DNA from: Micromonospora sp. MP36
Lineage (GTDB): Bacteria > Actinomycetota > Actinomycetes > Mycobacteriales > Micromonosporaceae
Reading direction: 5' to 3'
NCBI RefSeq assembly: GCF_008119785.1
Contig: NZ_VSFA01000078.1
Span: forward strand, 1 to 33,734
DNA length: 33,734 bases
Numbering within the stretch: position 1 is the stretch's first letter; each line of letters starts with the position of its first letter. Below the pieces are notes generated by a model that worked only from the letters and a program-made list of their open reading frames with translations, was not told where the DNA came from and did not search any database. This document shows, one piece after another, positions 6,466-14,972 of this stretch. A program made the translations under genes and the position numbers.

Positions 6466-8451
6466 ATGACCCTCACCTCGACCGCCGCCCCCACCGAGCA
6501 CGACCAGAGCACCATGCTGGCCGGCATCTGGGCCGAACTGCTCGGCGTCGACCCCGACGCGCTACCCCGTGACGTCAGCTTCCTGCGTCTGGGCGGCGAT
6601 TCCGTGCTGGCCGTACGGATGTCCGCGCTAGTCCGCCGGCGACTCGGCGTGCAGCTCGCCCTGTCCGACGTACGCGTCGACACCACGTTCACCGAACTGG
6701 CGGCCCTGGTCGCCAGCCGCGCCGCCGGCACCACGACCGGCGACCGACCCCTGCCCGTAGACCTGCGCCGCCGCGCCGATCCGGCAACGCCGTTCACGCT
6801 GCTGCCGCTGCAGCAGGGCTACTTCGTCGGCCAGCAGGACGGCTGGGAGCTGTCCTACGACTCCGCGCACTACTACCTGGACCTCGCCCTGACCGACGTC
6901 GACCCCGACGAGGCACCGGAGGCGCTGCGCGACGCGCTGCAGCGCCTGGCCGCCCACCAGCCCACCCTGCGGGCCCGGGTCACGCCGGAAGGCCACCAGC
7001 ACGTGCTGGCGCTCGAGCATCCCGGCGCGGTCCCGCCGCTGCACGTGCTCGACCTGCGCGACGATCCGGACTCCGACGCCCGGCTGGAAGTGCTGCGCCG
7101 CGAGATGAGCACCCACGGCCCCGATCCCACCCGCGGCCCCGGCGTCGACGTGCGGCTGAGCCTGCTGCCCGCCGGCCGGGGCCGGCTGCACCTGTCGCTG
7201 AGTCTCCTGCTGGTCGACGGCTGGTCGTCCAACGTGCTCACCCGCGAGCTGCTCACCCTCGCCGCCGACGTCAACGCCACCCTGCCCGCCCTCGATGTCA
7301 ACTTCGGCGACTATGTCAACGCCCTCGAGCAACTTCCCGCCACCACCGGCTGGCGAGCCGACCAAAAGTGGTGGCGGGCGCAACTGCCGAGCTGGCCTCC
7401 GGCGCCGGCGCTACCGCTGACCCGCGACCCCGCCGAGGCGACGCCTCAGGTGATGGCGAACAGGGAGGCCCGGCTGCCGGCAGCCGTCTGGACGGCGCTG
7501 CGCCAGCGGTGCGCCGAGCAGGGCCTCACACCGTCCGTCGCCCTGCTCACCGTCTACGCCACGGTGCTGGCACGCTGGGCCGGGCACCACCGGCTGCTAC
7601 TGAACACGTTGCAGCTCAACCGGCTTCCGCTGCACCCCGACGTGCACCGCCTCGTCGGCGCGTTCGCCTCGACCATGCTGCTGCCTGTCGACCTGCCACC
7701 CGGTGGCAGCTTCGCCGAACTGGCCGGGCAGACCCAGCGCCGGTTCGCCGAGCACACGGCCCACAACCTTGTCTCGGGAGTCGAGATCGCCCGCGACCTC
7801 GCTCGCCTGCGGGGCACCCACCGACCGGTCGCTCCGGTGGTGTTCCTCAGCACCATCGGTATGGACGCGGCGATGGGCGAACGGGCGCCCCGGCACGCGG
7901 GCCCGCTCGGCGAGGTGAACGCGGCCGACCATCACCACCAGCTGCGTACCCCGCAGGTGGCCCTCGAGGCGCGCCTGTTCGAACTCGACGACGAACTCGC
8001 GCTGGTGTTCAGCACCGTCGCCGAGATCCTGTCCGCCGAGCAGGTCGACCGCGCGTTCGCCGAGTTCGTCGACCAAGCTGCCGCCCTCGCCGAGGCCGAC
8101 GCCTGGCATGAGGCGGTGCCGCTGCCTGCCGCGCCGGACCCCGACCCGCTCGCCGGTGGCCTACGCCTCGGGCTGCTCGACGAGGCACCGCAGGCCAGCG
8201 ACGACGAGCCCGGCCCGCCCCGCGATCGCGTCGAGGAACAGATCGCCGCCGTCTTCGCCGACCTGCTCGGCGTCGCGGTCACCGACCGCACCACCAGCTT
8301 CTTCGCCCTCGGCGGTGACTCCCTGCTCGCCGTGCGCGCCCTCGCCCGGCTGGCCCGCGCCGGCCTCGCGGGCGTCACCGTGCGGGACTTCCTCGCCGCG
8401 CCCACCGTGGCCGGCCTCGCCGCCGCCGCTCGCCCCACCCCGACCCAGTAG
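6466..8451 (+). CDS. NRPS protein PCP-Cy-PCP (heterocyclization domain flanked by two carriers)
   Basis: Starting at ATG 6466 the protein is 661 aa. The first peptidyl carrier domain has LRLGGDS (attachment Ser46). A condensation-superfamily domain of the cyclization (Cy) type follows. Its Cy features are LPLQQGYFVGQQDG, HLSLSLLLVDGWS, the WW(R)AQL block, PVVFLSTIG and a TPQV block. The second carrier has FALGGDS (Ser619). There is no adenylation or thioesterase domain. The same order, PCP-Cy-PCP, ends HMWP2 of yersiniabactin synthesis, so this looks like a detached version of that segment making a thiazoline or oxazoline. The Cy motif DxxxxDxxS reads SLLLVDGWS, so its first Asp is Ser (246). 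GTG 6427 would add 13 residues but lacks a ribosome site; ATG 6466 has GGAGG at 6450-6454. Carriers must be loaded by an adenylation enzyme encoded elsewhere. Confidence 0.85.
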   Translation: MTLTSTAAPTEHDQSTMLAGIWAELLGVDPDALPRDVSFLRLGGDSVLAVRMSALVRRRLGVQLALSDVRVDTTFTELAALVASRAAGTTTGDRPLPVDLRRRADPATPFTLLPLQQGYFVGQQDGWELSYDSAHYYLDLALTDVDPDEAPEALRDALQRLAAHQPTLRARVTPEGHQHVLALEHPGAVPPLHVLDLRDDPDSDARLEVLRREMSTHGPDPTRGPGVDVRLSLLPAGRGRLHLSLSLLLVDGWSSNVLTRELLTLAADVNATLPALDVNFGDYVNALEQLPATTGWRADQKWWRAQLPSWPPAPALPLTRDPAEATPQVMANREARLPAAVWTALRQRCAEQGLTPSVALLTVYATVLARWAGHHRLLLNTLQLNRLPLHPDVHRLVGAFASTMLLPVDLPPGGSFAELAGQTQRRFAEHTAHNLVSGVEIARDLARLRGTHRPVAPVVFLSTIGMDAAMGERAPRHAGPLGEVNAADHHHQLRTPQVALEARLFELDDELALVFSTVAEILSAEQVDRAFAEFVDQAAALAEADAWHEAVPLPAAPDPDPLAGGLRLGLLDEAPQASDDEPGPPRDRVEEQIAAVFADLLGVAVTDRTTSFFALGGDSLLAVRALARLARAGLAGVTVRDFLAAPTVAGLAAAARPTPTQ

Positions 8452-8467
8452 AGGGAGCACCAACGAG

Positions 8468-9394
8468 GTGTACGACGTCATCATCATCGGCGCTGGCGCC
8501 GCCGGACTCAGCGCCGCCCAGGTCCTCGGCCGCCAGCAACGCCGCACCCTGCTCATCGACGGCGGCCCACCGCGCAACCACCCCGCCGACGGCATCCACA
8601 TGTACCTCAGCCGCGACGGCTTCCCACCCCGGCGCCTACTCGACACCGGCCACCGCGAACTGGCCGCCTACCCCAGCGTCGAGATCCGTCAGACCCGCGT
8701 CGAAGCCGCCCACGGCAGCATCGACAACTTCACCGTCACCCTCACCGACGGCACCACCCACCACGCCCGCCGCCTGCTACTGGCCACCGGACAAATCGAC
8801 GAACCCTGGCCCATCGACGGCGTCGCCGAACGCTTCGGCCGCAGCGTCTTCCACTGCCCCTTCTGCCACGGCTGGGAAGCCCGCGGCAAGAGAATCGCCG
8901 TGCTCGGCCGCGAACCCGCCCAGGTCATGCTCGCCGCGTACCTCGCCGACCGGTACACCAACGACGTCGTCGTCGCCACCCACGGCCCGCACCAGCTACC
9001 CGAGCCGATCCTGGACAACCTCAAGGCGCTGAACATTCCCCTCATCGAGCAGCCGGTCACCGCGCTCACCGGCGACCTCGACGCCCTGCAGCTGCACCTC
9101 GCCGACGGCACCACCCTGGACCGGCAGGCCGTCTTCCACCGGGCGCCCACCCGCCAGCACGCACCCCTAGCCGCCCAGCTCGGCGCCGAACTACTGCCCG
9201 ACGGCTACGTGCGCATCGACGAGTTCGCCCAGACCACCGTGCCCGGCGTGTCCGCCGCCGGCGACCTCGCCCGACTGCCCGCCCTACCCGACGGGCTCAC
9301 CCTCGTCAGCCAGGCCACCGCCGACGGCGTACGCGCCGCCGTCTGGCTCGAACAGGGCCTGTTCCGCGCCGGCCTACCCGTCCCACTTGGTTGA
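8468..9394 (+). CDS. Thioredoxin-reductase-like FAD oxidoreductase (possible dithiol/thiazoline oxidase)
   Basis: This 308-aa protein has the FAD motif VIIIGAGAAGLSAAQ at the N-terminus, a redox pair C130-PF-C133 in FHCPFCHGWE, and the C-terminal FAD block SAAGD. The length and layout match the thioredoxin reductase fold. The second nucleotide-binding motif, where TrxR has GGGDSA for NADPH, reads LGREPAQ, which is degenerate. That favours an oxidase-like enzyme, as in the GliT/HlmI dithiol oxidases, over an NADPH reductase. A GTG start is chosen because the protein then begins at the FAD strand, with GAGGGAG (8451-8457) upstream. It lies 16 bases after the NRPS stop, so it is probably co-transcribed. 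A role in oxidising a thiazoline or a thiol of the product is inference. Confidence 0.83.
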   Translation: MYDVIIIGAGAAGLSAAQVLGRQQRRTLLIDGGPPRNHPADGIHMYLSRDGFPPRRLLDTGHRELAAYPSVEIRQTRVEAAHGSIDNFTVTLTDGTTHHARRLLLATGQIDEPWPIDGVAERFGRSVFHCPFCHGWEARGKRIAVLGREPAQVMLAAYLADRYTNDVVVATHGPHQLPEPILDNLKALNIPLIEQPVTALTGDLDALQLHLADGTTLDRQAVFHRAPTRQHAPLAAQLGAELLPDGYVRIDEFAQTTVPGVSAAGDLARLPALPDGLTLVSQATADGVRAAVWLEQGLFRAGLPVPLG

Positions 9395-9490
9395 CAGCCC
9401 CTTGGCCGGCTGCCAATCGCAGTTCTCGACCCGGCGGAGCGCCCATGGGCACGTCTGTGGCTCGAACGCCCCGCCGGCCTCCGGCGCGCC

Positions 9491-10243
9491 CTACTCGTAC
9501 GGGTTCTTGGGTGGCGCGATCTTCTGCCAGGTGTCCACCTCCAGGTACGGGATGTCGGATCCGTTAATCGGGTCCTTGGCCGTCTGCGGAACCCACCGGC
9601 CGGTGGCCTGCACCCAGCTATCGGCGGCCAGACGGGGCACATCGCCGCTGAGGCCGATCTTGACGGGCATGCCGTCGGCGGCACAGCAACTGAGGATGAT
9701 ACGGGCAAGCATGGGTTGGCCGTCCGCGCCGGGTGCGATGAAGCCGGTCAGCTGGACCTGTCGGCCGCGCAGCGTCTTGCCCTCGCCGTAAAGGGCGCGG
9801 GAGCCGTAGTCGAGGAGGGTGAGCTTGACCGGGTCGCCCGACGGCAGGGGCGGGAAGGGGCTGTACTCGCCCGACGTTCCCGCGGTCTCCTGCCGGCTGC
9901 TGGTCAGGGCGGAGCCGGCGCGAGCGGCGGTGTCGGCGCCAAGGGCCGACGGCGCGACGAAGAGCAACGCAAGAGTCGGCAGCAGTAGCAGCCAACCCGC
10001 CGCCGGCCCGGAGTGGTCGTGCCCGTGCCCGTCGTCGTCGGCGGAGTGGGCATCCGCCTGGCGCGGGCCACGGAACTCCTGCACCAGGGCCACCACGGCG
10101 GCGATGATCAGCAGGATCGCGGCGGCGATGAGGAACGGCTGTAGTCCCTGTTTGACGTAGCGTAGATACACGTCGGTGACGCTGGCCCGCAGGATCGCAC
10201 CACCGAAGAACACCATCACCACGGCCTGAGCGCCCCGGTTCAC
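9491..10243 (-). CDS. TIGR03943 family membrane protein (YcgQ-like partner of DUF318 permease)
   Basis: This 250-aa protein has N-terminal membrane helices at about residues 7-20 and 36-55, then a His/Asp-rich loop (H66 to H77, with GHGHDH), and a third helix at 83-100. A soluble C-terminal domain carries the family block LTGFIAPGADG and IILSCCAADGMPVKIGL with adjacent cysteines. This is the standard TIGR03943 arrangement. The GTG start overlaps the stop of the upstream permease gene (GTGA, 10240-10243), the usual pairing for the family. The His-rich loop and CC pair suggest binding of a transition metal such as zinc. The pair may move a metal or metallophore; no transport function has been shown for most members. 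It converges on the flavoprotein gene with a 96-bp gap. Confidence 0.86.
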   Translation of the reverse strand: MNRGAQAVVMVFFGGAILRASVTDVYLRYVKQGLQPFLIAAAILLIIAAVVALVQEFRGPRQADAHSADDDGHGHDHSGPAAGWLLLLPTLALLFVAPSALGADTAARAGSALTSSRQETAGTSGEYSPFPPLPSGDPVKLTLLDYGSRALYGEGKTLRGRQVQLTGFIAPGADGQPMLARIILSCCAADGMPVKIGLSGDVPRLAADSWVQATGRWVPQTAKDPINGSDIPYLEVDTWQKIAPPKNPYE

Positions 10244-11298
10244 CAGATCACCATCCCCACTGCCGCCGCGACCAGCACGGCCAAGACGAAGGTCGCCGGC
10301 GCGAACCGGACGGCGAACCGCCGCCCGAACATTCCGGCCTGCATGGACACGAGCTTCAGGTCAACCATCGGACCGACCACGAGGAACGCAAGACGCGCGG
10401 TCAGGGAGAACTGCGACAACGACGCGGCGACGAACGCGTCCGCCTCCGAGCAGATCGACAACAGCACGGCCAGCGCCGCCAGCGCCAGCACCGACAGCAC
10501 CGGACGGGCCGCCAGGTCGTGCAGGAACTGCTGCGGTACGGCCACGTTGATAGTGGCCGCGGCCATCGCGCCGAAGACGAGGAAGCCGCCGGCGTGGATG
10601 ATGTCGTGCCGGCAGGCCGCCCAGAACGCTGCCATCCGGGGCAGCCCGTCGAGGTGCGCCCGATGCGGCAGGCGGATCCACTCGGTGCGGCCCAGCCGCA
10701 GCCACAACCATCCGATCAGCACCGCCACCGCAAGGCTCGCCCCGCCGCGGGCGGCGACCATCTCCGGGTTACGCGGGAACGCCACCGCGGTCGCGGTCAG
10801 CACAATCGGGTTGATCGCCGGCGCGGCCAGCAGGAACGCCAACGCGGCGGCGGGCGTGACCCCGCGGCGGATCAACGATCCCGCGATCGGCACCGACCCG
10901 CACTCACAGCCGGGCAGCACGACCCCGGCCGCGCCGGCAACCGGCACGGCGAGCGCCGGATGCCGGGGCAAGGCCCGGGCCCAGAACGAGCGCGGCACAA
11001 ACACCGCGATCACGGCCGACAGCACCACCCCGAACACAAGGAACGGCACCGCCTGCACCATCACCGACACGAACACCGTCAACCAGGTCTGCAACCGCGG
11101 GTCCGCCACTAGCCCGCCGATCTGCCGGTACAGGACGCCGACGAGGATGAGGACCACGCACAGCACTTCGACAGAACCGATCGCCCGATCGCGTTTCGGC
11201 GGCGTGGGCTTCGAATCCGTCCCCGATGGCGGGTGCGAGTGCAGCTCGCCGGCCGGCGCGGCAGGGGGCGCGGAATCGGTCGTGCTCAGGGCGATCAC
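10240..11298 (-). CDS. DUF318-type (UPF0718/YcgR-like, ArsP_1) permease
   Basis: This multi-pass membrane protein (about 8 helices) carries the family blocks LPGCECGSVPIAGSLIRRGVTP, FLLAAPAINPIVL and CSEADAFVAASLSQF, and a C-terminal VVGPMVDLKL. These define the DUF318 permeases paired with TIGR03943 proteins. The start is uncertain. GTG 11298 (352 aa) removes a low-complexity Arg/Pro-rich extension, but GGAG lies only three bases ahead of it. An ATG at 11454 keeps the frame open and would give 404 aa. The gene precedes and overlaps the TIGR03943 gene. No Zur-like box was found upstream. The membership is clear; a role in zinc or metallophore traffic is inferred from the His-rich partner and the neighbouring cluster. 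Confidence 0.85.
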   Translation of the reverse strand: MIALSTTDSAPPAAPAGELHSHPPSGTDSKPTPPKRDRAIGSVEVLCVVLILVGVLYRQIGGLVADPRLQTWLTVFVSVMVQAVPFLVFGVVLSAVIAVFVPRSFWARALPRHPALAVPVAGAAGVVLPGCECGSVPIAGSLIRRGVTPAAALAFLLAAPAINPIVLTATAVAFPRNPEMVAARGGASLAVAVLIGWLWLRLGRTEWIRLPHRAHLDGLPRMAAFWAACRHDIIHAGGFLVFGAMAAATINVAVPQQFLHDLAARPVLSVLALAALAVLLSICSEADAFVAASLSQFSLTARLAFLVVGPMVDLKLVSMQAGMFGRRFAVRFAPATFVLAVLVAAAVGMVIW

Positions 11299-12078
11299 CT
11301 TCTCCGGGTGTCCAATGCAGCGGCATGCTGGAGTGATCAGAACGTGAGGCAGGGCCCGTAGCGGCGAAGGCACCACCCCCTGCGTCGGCCTGCGCCGCCA
11401 GGGTCCGCATGCCTGCGGGGATGATTGACCACGCACGGACTCCTCCGACGGCAACTACCCAGCGGCGGGCGAACGAGGAGCATCATCCGGCTGTTGAAAT
11501 CGACTGTCACTACGTCTCCGCCGGTCGTGATCAGTCTGTGACAAGGCACCAGGCCACTCTGGGTTTGATGCAGCACGCGGCTGCTGCCGCAACCCAACGG
11601 CGTCCGCTAAAGGAAATCGGTTGTCAACTTGAGCAGACTCGCCGGGTTCAGCGGCCGCTTTCCAGCCTTCATCCAGGCCCGCGGTGGCGAACTCGCCGAG
11701 CGATCCGCCCCAACCGGACGTGATCGGCCGCAGACATCGACCCAGCCCACGAGCGCTCCAGATCCGGTTTTCCATCCGAACCGGCACACCCATGAGCGCT
11801 GTGGGCCGTTGAGCCCCTGCGCCGGCCGGACAATCGGGGCAGAGCCCGAGACCAGCTGTCTGCATACAAGGCCCCGCACCCGACCACCGGCCACTGTGGC
11901 GTCGGGCTGAAGATCAAGCCAACGGGGCTGACCGACTGATGTGCGTCCTGCCCGTCTCCTTGCCTGAAATCTTTCGTATCGACGGATGAAACTTCGTGCT
12001 CCCTGAGCAGAACTATCGACTGGGCGTGGTCGAAGGACTTACGCTCCGAGCCAAACGACCATCGATGCGGGGGATGCC
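11299..12078. other. 780-bp stretch without a recognisable gene
   Basis: Several short open frames occur on both strands, for example 11409-11723 plus and 11669-12148 minus. None resembles a family I know and their codon patterns conflict. Base composition is slightly less GC-rich than in the flanking genes. It should hold the promoter of the permease pair and, near its right end, that of the 12079 gene. Decayed sequence is likely. Confidence 0.4.
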
Positions 12079-12756
12079 ATGTCCCGTCGAACCGGAAGAC
12101 CGTCCTACCTCCTGGCCTCACCTGCCCGGCAACAGCGATCCACGACAAGGATGGGCGCGGGCGCTGCCGCGGCGGCGTTGGCTCTGGGCCTGGTCGGCGG
12201 ACTGATCGGGTTCGCCGTGGGCCAGCCGAGCCCGACCGAAGCAGGCATCGCTCAGATGCGCGAAGCCAACGCCAAGCGCGACGTCCAGCAGATCATCGGA
12301 CTGACCGAGATGGCCCGCAGGACAGCCGACCAGCTCTCGCCGATCCTTGTCGCCATCAAGCAGGACTCGGACGCCGGACGGACGCCCGAGGCATCTCAGG
12401 TCCACCAATGGCAGCAGACCATGCGCCAGCTGACCGAACAGTTCGACGACCCACCGTCGGGCACGACCGCAACCAACGTGGCCCGTGGTGGCCTCAGAAG
12501 CGCGGTGGATCAGGGCGCCGTCGCGGTCGACTCCGTCGCCCTGGCCGTCACCAGCCCAACCCCCGTACGCAAGAACCAGTTGACGCTGGCGGCGCGGCAA
12601 GCGGCCCTCGCGTCGGTCACCTGGTCGATTGCCGCGGCCCAGCTTGACCAGATCAATATCGATGCCGGCCGGGGCCACCAACACGTCTACCTGGACGCTG
12701 GCGATGCGGAGGGCGCTTTCACGGCAGATGGCGCCGCCGAAGGCTCCGACGGCTGA
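12079..12756 (+). CDS. Membrane-anchored or secreted hypothetical protein
   Basis: This 225-aa protein has a basic N-terminus (MSRRTGRPSY), one hydrophobic segment at about residues 25-48 (ending IGFAVGQ), and then a helical, Gln/Asp-rich extracytoplasmic part (TEAGIAQMREANAKRDVQQIIGL). The tail is Asp/Gly/Ala-rich. The topology is a single-pass anchor or uncleaved signal with a soluble outer domain. GGGGGA lies just upstream of the ATG. I do not recognise a family. It stands alone between an empty region and the left copy of the long repeat, so context gives no function. Codon use is normal for the window and the frame is clean, which supports a real gene. Confidence 0.6.
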   Translation: MSRRTGRPSYLLASPARQQRSTTRMGAGAAAAALALGLVGGLIGFAVGQPSPTEAGIAQMREANAKRDVQQIIGLTEMARRTADQLSPILVAIKQDSDAGRTPEASQVHQWQQTMRQLTEQFDDPPSGTTATNVARGGLRSAVDQGAVAVDSVALAVTSPTPVRKNQLTLAARQAALASVTWSIAAAQLDQINIDAGRGHQHVYLDAGDAEGAFTADGAAEGSDG

Positions 12757-12802
12757 GACCGATCGCCGCCCTGGTCATCCCCGGGTAGCGGTCAAGGAAG
12801 GC

Positions 12803-13074
12803 GCGTCGGCGGGGCGGTTGCCGGGCGGACGTCATGGTGACCGCCGCAGCCGTTCGCGCAGCCTCAGCGCGTGGTGCCGGGCGCCCAGATCTTCAATGTG
12901 TGCACGAGTGCTACGGGGTGCCCTCATCGGGAGCCACCAGGATGGTGAGCTCCCGATGACCTCGCACGAAGACTGGTGTCCGAGGGGGGATTCGTACACA
13001 TGTTCGCGGCACCCATGCTCAGCATGGGTGCTCATGCCGTAGTCCTATAGCAGTCAACGGGCACTGTGGAGAAG
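12803..13074 (-). repeat. Left copy of ~270-bp direct repeat (solitary AbrB-type leader)
   Basis: By eye this matches 23933-24199 at about 90% identity, in the same orientation and 11.13 kb away. Differences are scattered substitutions plus single-base indels, so the repeat is not conserved as protein beyond the start of the downstream frame. It includes the first 11 codons of the AbrB-like gene (minus strand from 12835, MTSARQPPRRR), after which the match ends. Two hairpins are perfect. One, at 12929-12954, has arms GGGAGC-CACC and GGTG-(A)-GCTCCC. The other, at 13009-13031, has arms GCACCCATGC and GCATGGGTGC. The downstream gene is absent here, so this is an orphan leader. Confidence 0.85.
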
Positions 13075-13168
13075 CAGCCGCTGGCCGGGGTGGTCATCAT
13101 CGCTGCTCGCTGCGGCCCTCACCCCGGTCGGCCCGCCGGGAGCGGCGTGAGGGCTGCCGCGAGGTGCA

Positions 13169-13838
13169 CTACTCGAGCAGGTCTCGGATGTCGGCGGCGG
13201 TCAGCTGCGCGGAGGCAAAATCACCGCCGTCGAGGACGCTGCCGAACAGTTCAGCCTTGCGGGCCTTGAGCGCCATCACTTTCTCCTCGATCGTGTCCTT
13301 GGCTACCAGCCGGTACACCATCACGTTGCGGGTCTGCCCGATGCGGTGCACGCGGTCCACGGCCTGCGCCTCTGTGGCAGGGTTCCACCAGGGGTCGAGC
13401 AGGATGCAGTAGTCGGCCTCGGTCAGGTTCAGCCCGAAACCACCGGCCTTGAGGCTAATCAGGAACACCGGTGCTCTTCCCTTCTTGAACTCGGCGAGCA
13501 CCGTCGCCCGGTCGCGGGTGCCCCCGTCGAGGTAGCAGCAGCGGATGCCAGCTGCTTCCAACCGCTCCCGGGCAGCGTCCAGGAACCGGGTGAACTGGCT
13601 GAACACCAGAGTCCGGTGGCCCTCGGCGACGAGATCGCTGACCTGCTCGGCCAGCACGTCCAGTTTCGTTGACGGCACAGCACGGTGTTTCGGGTCGACC
13701 AGGGCGACGTCGAGGCTGGCCTGCCGCAGCAGGGTCAGTGACCGGAAGATCTCGAACCGGTGCTGCTGCAGGTCGCCGAGCAGGCCGAGCACCTTCTGCC
13801 GCTCCCGCTGCAGGTAGGTCTGGTACACCTTGCGGTGT
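13169..13838 (-). pseudogene. SNF2-family helicase, C-terminal fragment
   Basis: The frame encodes about 220 residues of a Swi2/Snf2 ATPase C-terminal lobe: FSQFTRFLDAARERL (motif IV region), LISLKAGGFGLNLTEA (motif V) and DRVHRIGQTRNV (motif VI). It ends naturally with RDLLE and a stop. The region before it, YLQRERQKVLGLL...RFEIFRSLTLLRQ, is the conserved insert of bacterial SNF2 helicases that run to about 1000 aa. The N-terminal ATPase lobe is missing. The reading frame runs out at about 13830-13838, where the transposase sequence begins, and no helicase sequence resumes on the far side. The junction implies insertion plus deletion. It cannot hydrolyse ATP without the lost Walker motifs. 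Confidence 0.85.
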
Positions 13839-13854
13839 GTTGTACGCCTTGTTC

Positions 13855-14972
13855 ATGCAGGTGGCCGATCCGCGGTGTCCTCGTGGGGTTCGTCATCACA
13901 TCGCCACGGTGCTGACCGTGATGGTGTTGGCGGTGCTGGCCGGGGCGCGTAACTTCCGAGAGGCCGGTGACCGGGCCGGTGACCTGCCGCCGCTGCTGCT
14001 GAAGGCTGCCGGTGCACGCAGTGATCGACGCACGGGCGAGTTGGTGGCGCCCAGCGGTTCCACCCTTCGCCGGGTGATCGAGGACATCGACGCCGACATC
14101 GCCGACCGGTTGGTCTGCCAATGGATCGCGCAGCGGGCCCGGCTGCGCTCGGCCTGCGACAGCGACGGTGATGGCACCCTCGAAGCGCAGCATGGCCTGG
14201 CGATGGACGGCAAGACCGTGCGGCGCTCCGGCGCGGGTAGTCCCGATGCCAACGTGAAGCTGTTCTCGGCGATGCTGCACGAGCATGCCGTGGTCATCGC
14301 GCAGATCCGCGTGCCGGACGCAACCACCGAGGTCACCCAGGTCGCCGAGTTGCTCGACCCGGTGGATCTGGCTGGAGCGGTGGTGACCGGCGACGCGGCC
14401 CATACCCAGACCGACACCGCCGCCTACATCCGTGGACGTGGCGCCGACTACGTCCTCACACTCAAGGGCAACCAGCCGTCGCTGCTGGACGACGTGACCA
14501 CGAAACTTGCCACCACCGCGCCCCCGGCCACCACCTGGACATCGACCACAACCGTGGTCAGATCGTGCACCGCCAGGTCTGGAGCACCGACGCGGCCGGT
14601 ATCGACTTCCCCGGCGCCGCCCAGGTCTTCCGAATTCGCCGCAACGTGTTCGACCTGTCTGGACAGCGCATCAGCAAAGAAATCGTGCACGGAATCACCA
14701 GCCTCGTCGAGGCCACCGCTGGCGCGATCGGCCGCTGGGTACGTCAACACTGGGGCGTGGAAAACAAGATCCACTGGGTTCGGGACGTCATCTTCGCCGA
14801 GGACCACCAAAACGCCTACCTCGGCGCAGCCGCCCACGGCATGGCCCTGTTCCGCAACCTCGCCATCGGCCTGATCCGCCTGGCCGGCCATACCCAGATC
14901 AAACGCACCCTCGAACACATCGCCGCCGACCGGATGCGGATCCTGCCGCTCCTCGCCGCATCCCGGCCATGA
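13855..14972 (+). pseudogene. ISAs1-family transposase, frameshifted
   Basis: The protein starts MQVADPRCPRGVRHHIATVLTVMVLAVLAGARNF, the ISAs1 opening. It has the DDE residues in LAMDGKTVRRS, VVTGDAAHTQ and ENKIHWVRDVIFAEDH. The first frame is good to about 14520 (TTKLATTAP). The match then jumps one frame at a run of five C (about 14520-14525) and continues as HHLDIDHNRGQIVHRQVWSTDAAG to the stop at 14970-14972. So the gene is broken by a one-base indel, or the base call is wrong. A right-end motif GACTTTGCC...CGCCCTGG is at 14980-14998. I see no matching left inverted repeat, so the left end seems truncated where it meets the helicase. Confidence 0.85.

Noticed and set aside
10343..11347. 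334-codon plus-strand frame opposite the permease
   Set aside because: It is low-complexity and family-less; the minus strand has the DUF318 motifs.
11290..11470. Zur box upstream of the permease pair
   Set aside because: I searched for TGRNAAYNRTTNTCA-like sites by eye and found none, so zinc control of this pair is not supported by sequence.
11409..12148. Several 90-160-codon frames on both strands
   Set aside because: No family resemblance and conflicting frames; reported as an empty stretch.
12970..12997. tRNA gene in the repeat
   Set aside because: Only the 3' part resembles a tRNA. The T-stem does not pair and no D or anticodon arm fits.
12832..13035. Small minus-strand frame in the repeat (and its counterpart 23962-24153)
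   Set aside because: Both end LRERLRRSP just at the AbrB start, but single-base indels between the copies put their first halves in different frames, so a conserved leader peptide is unlikely.
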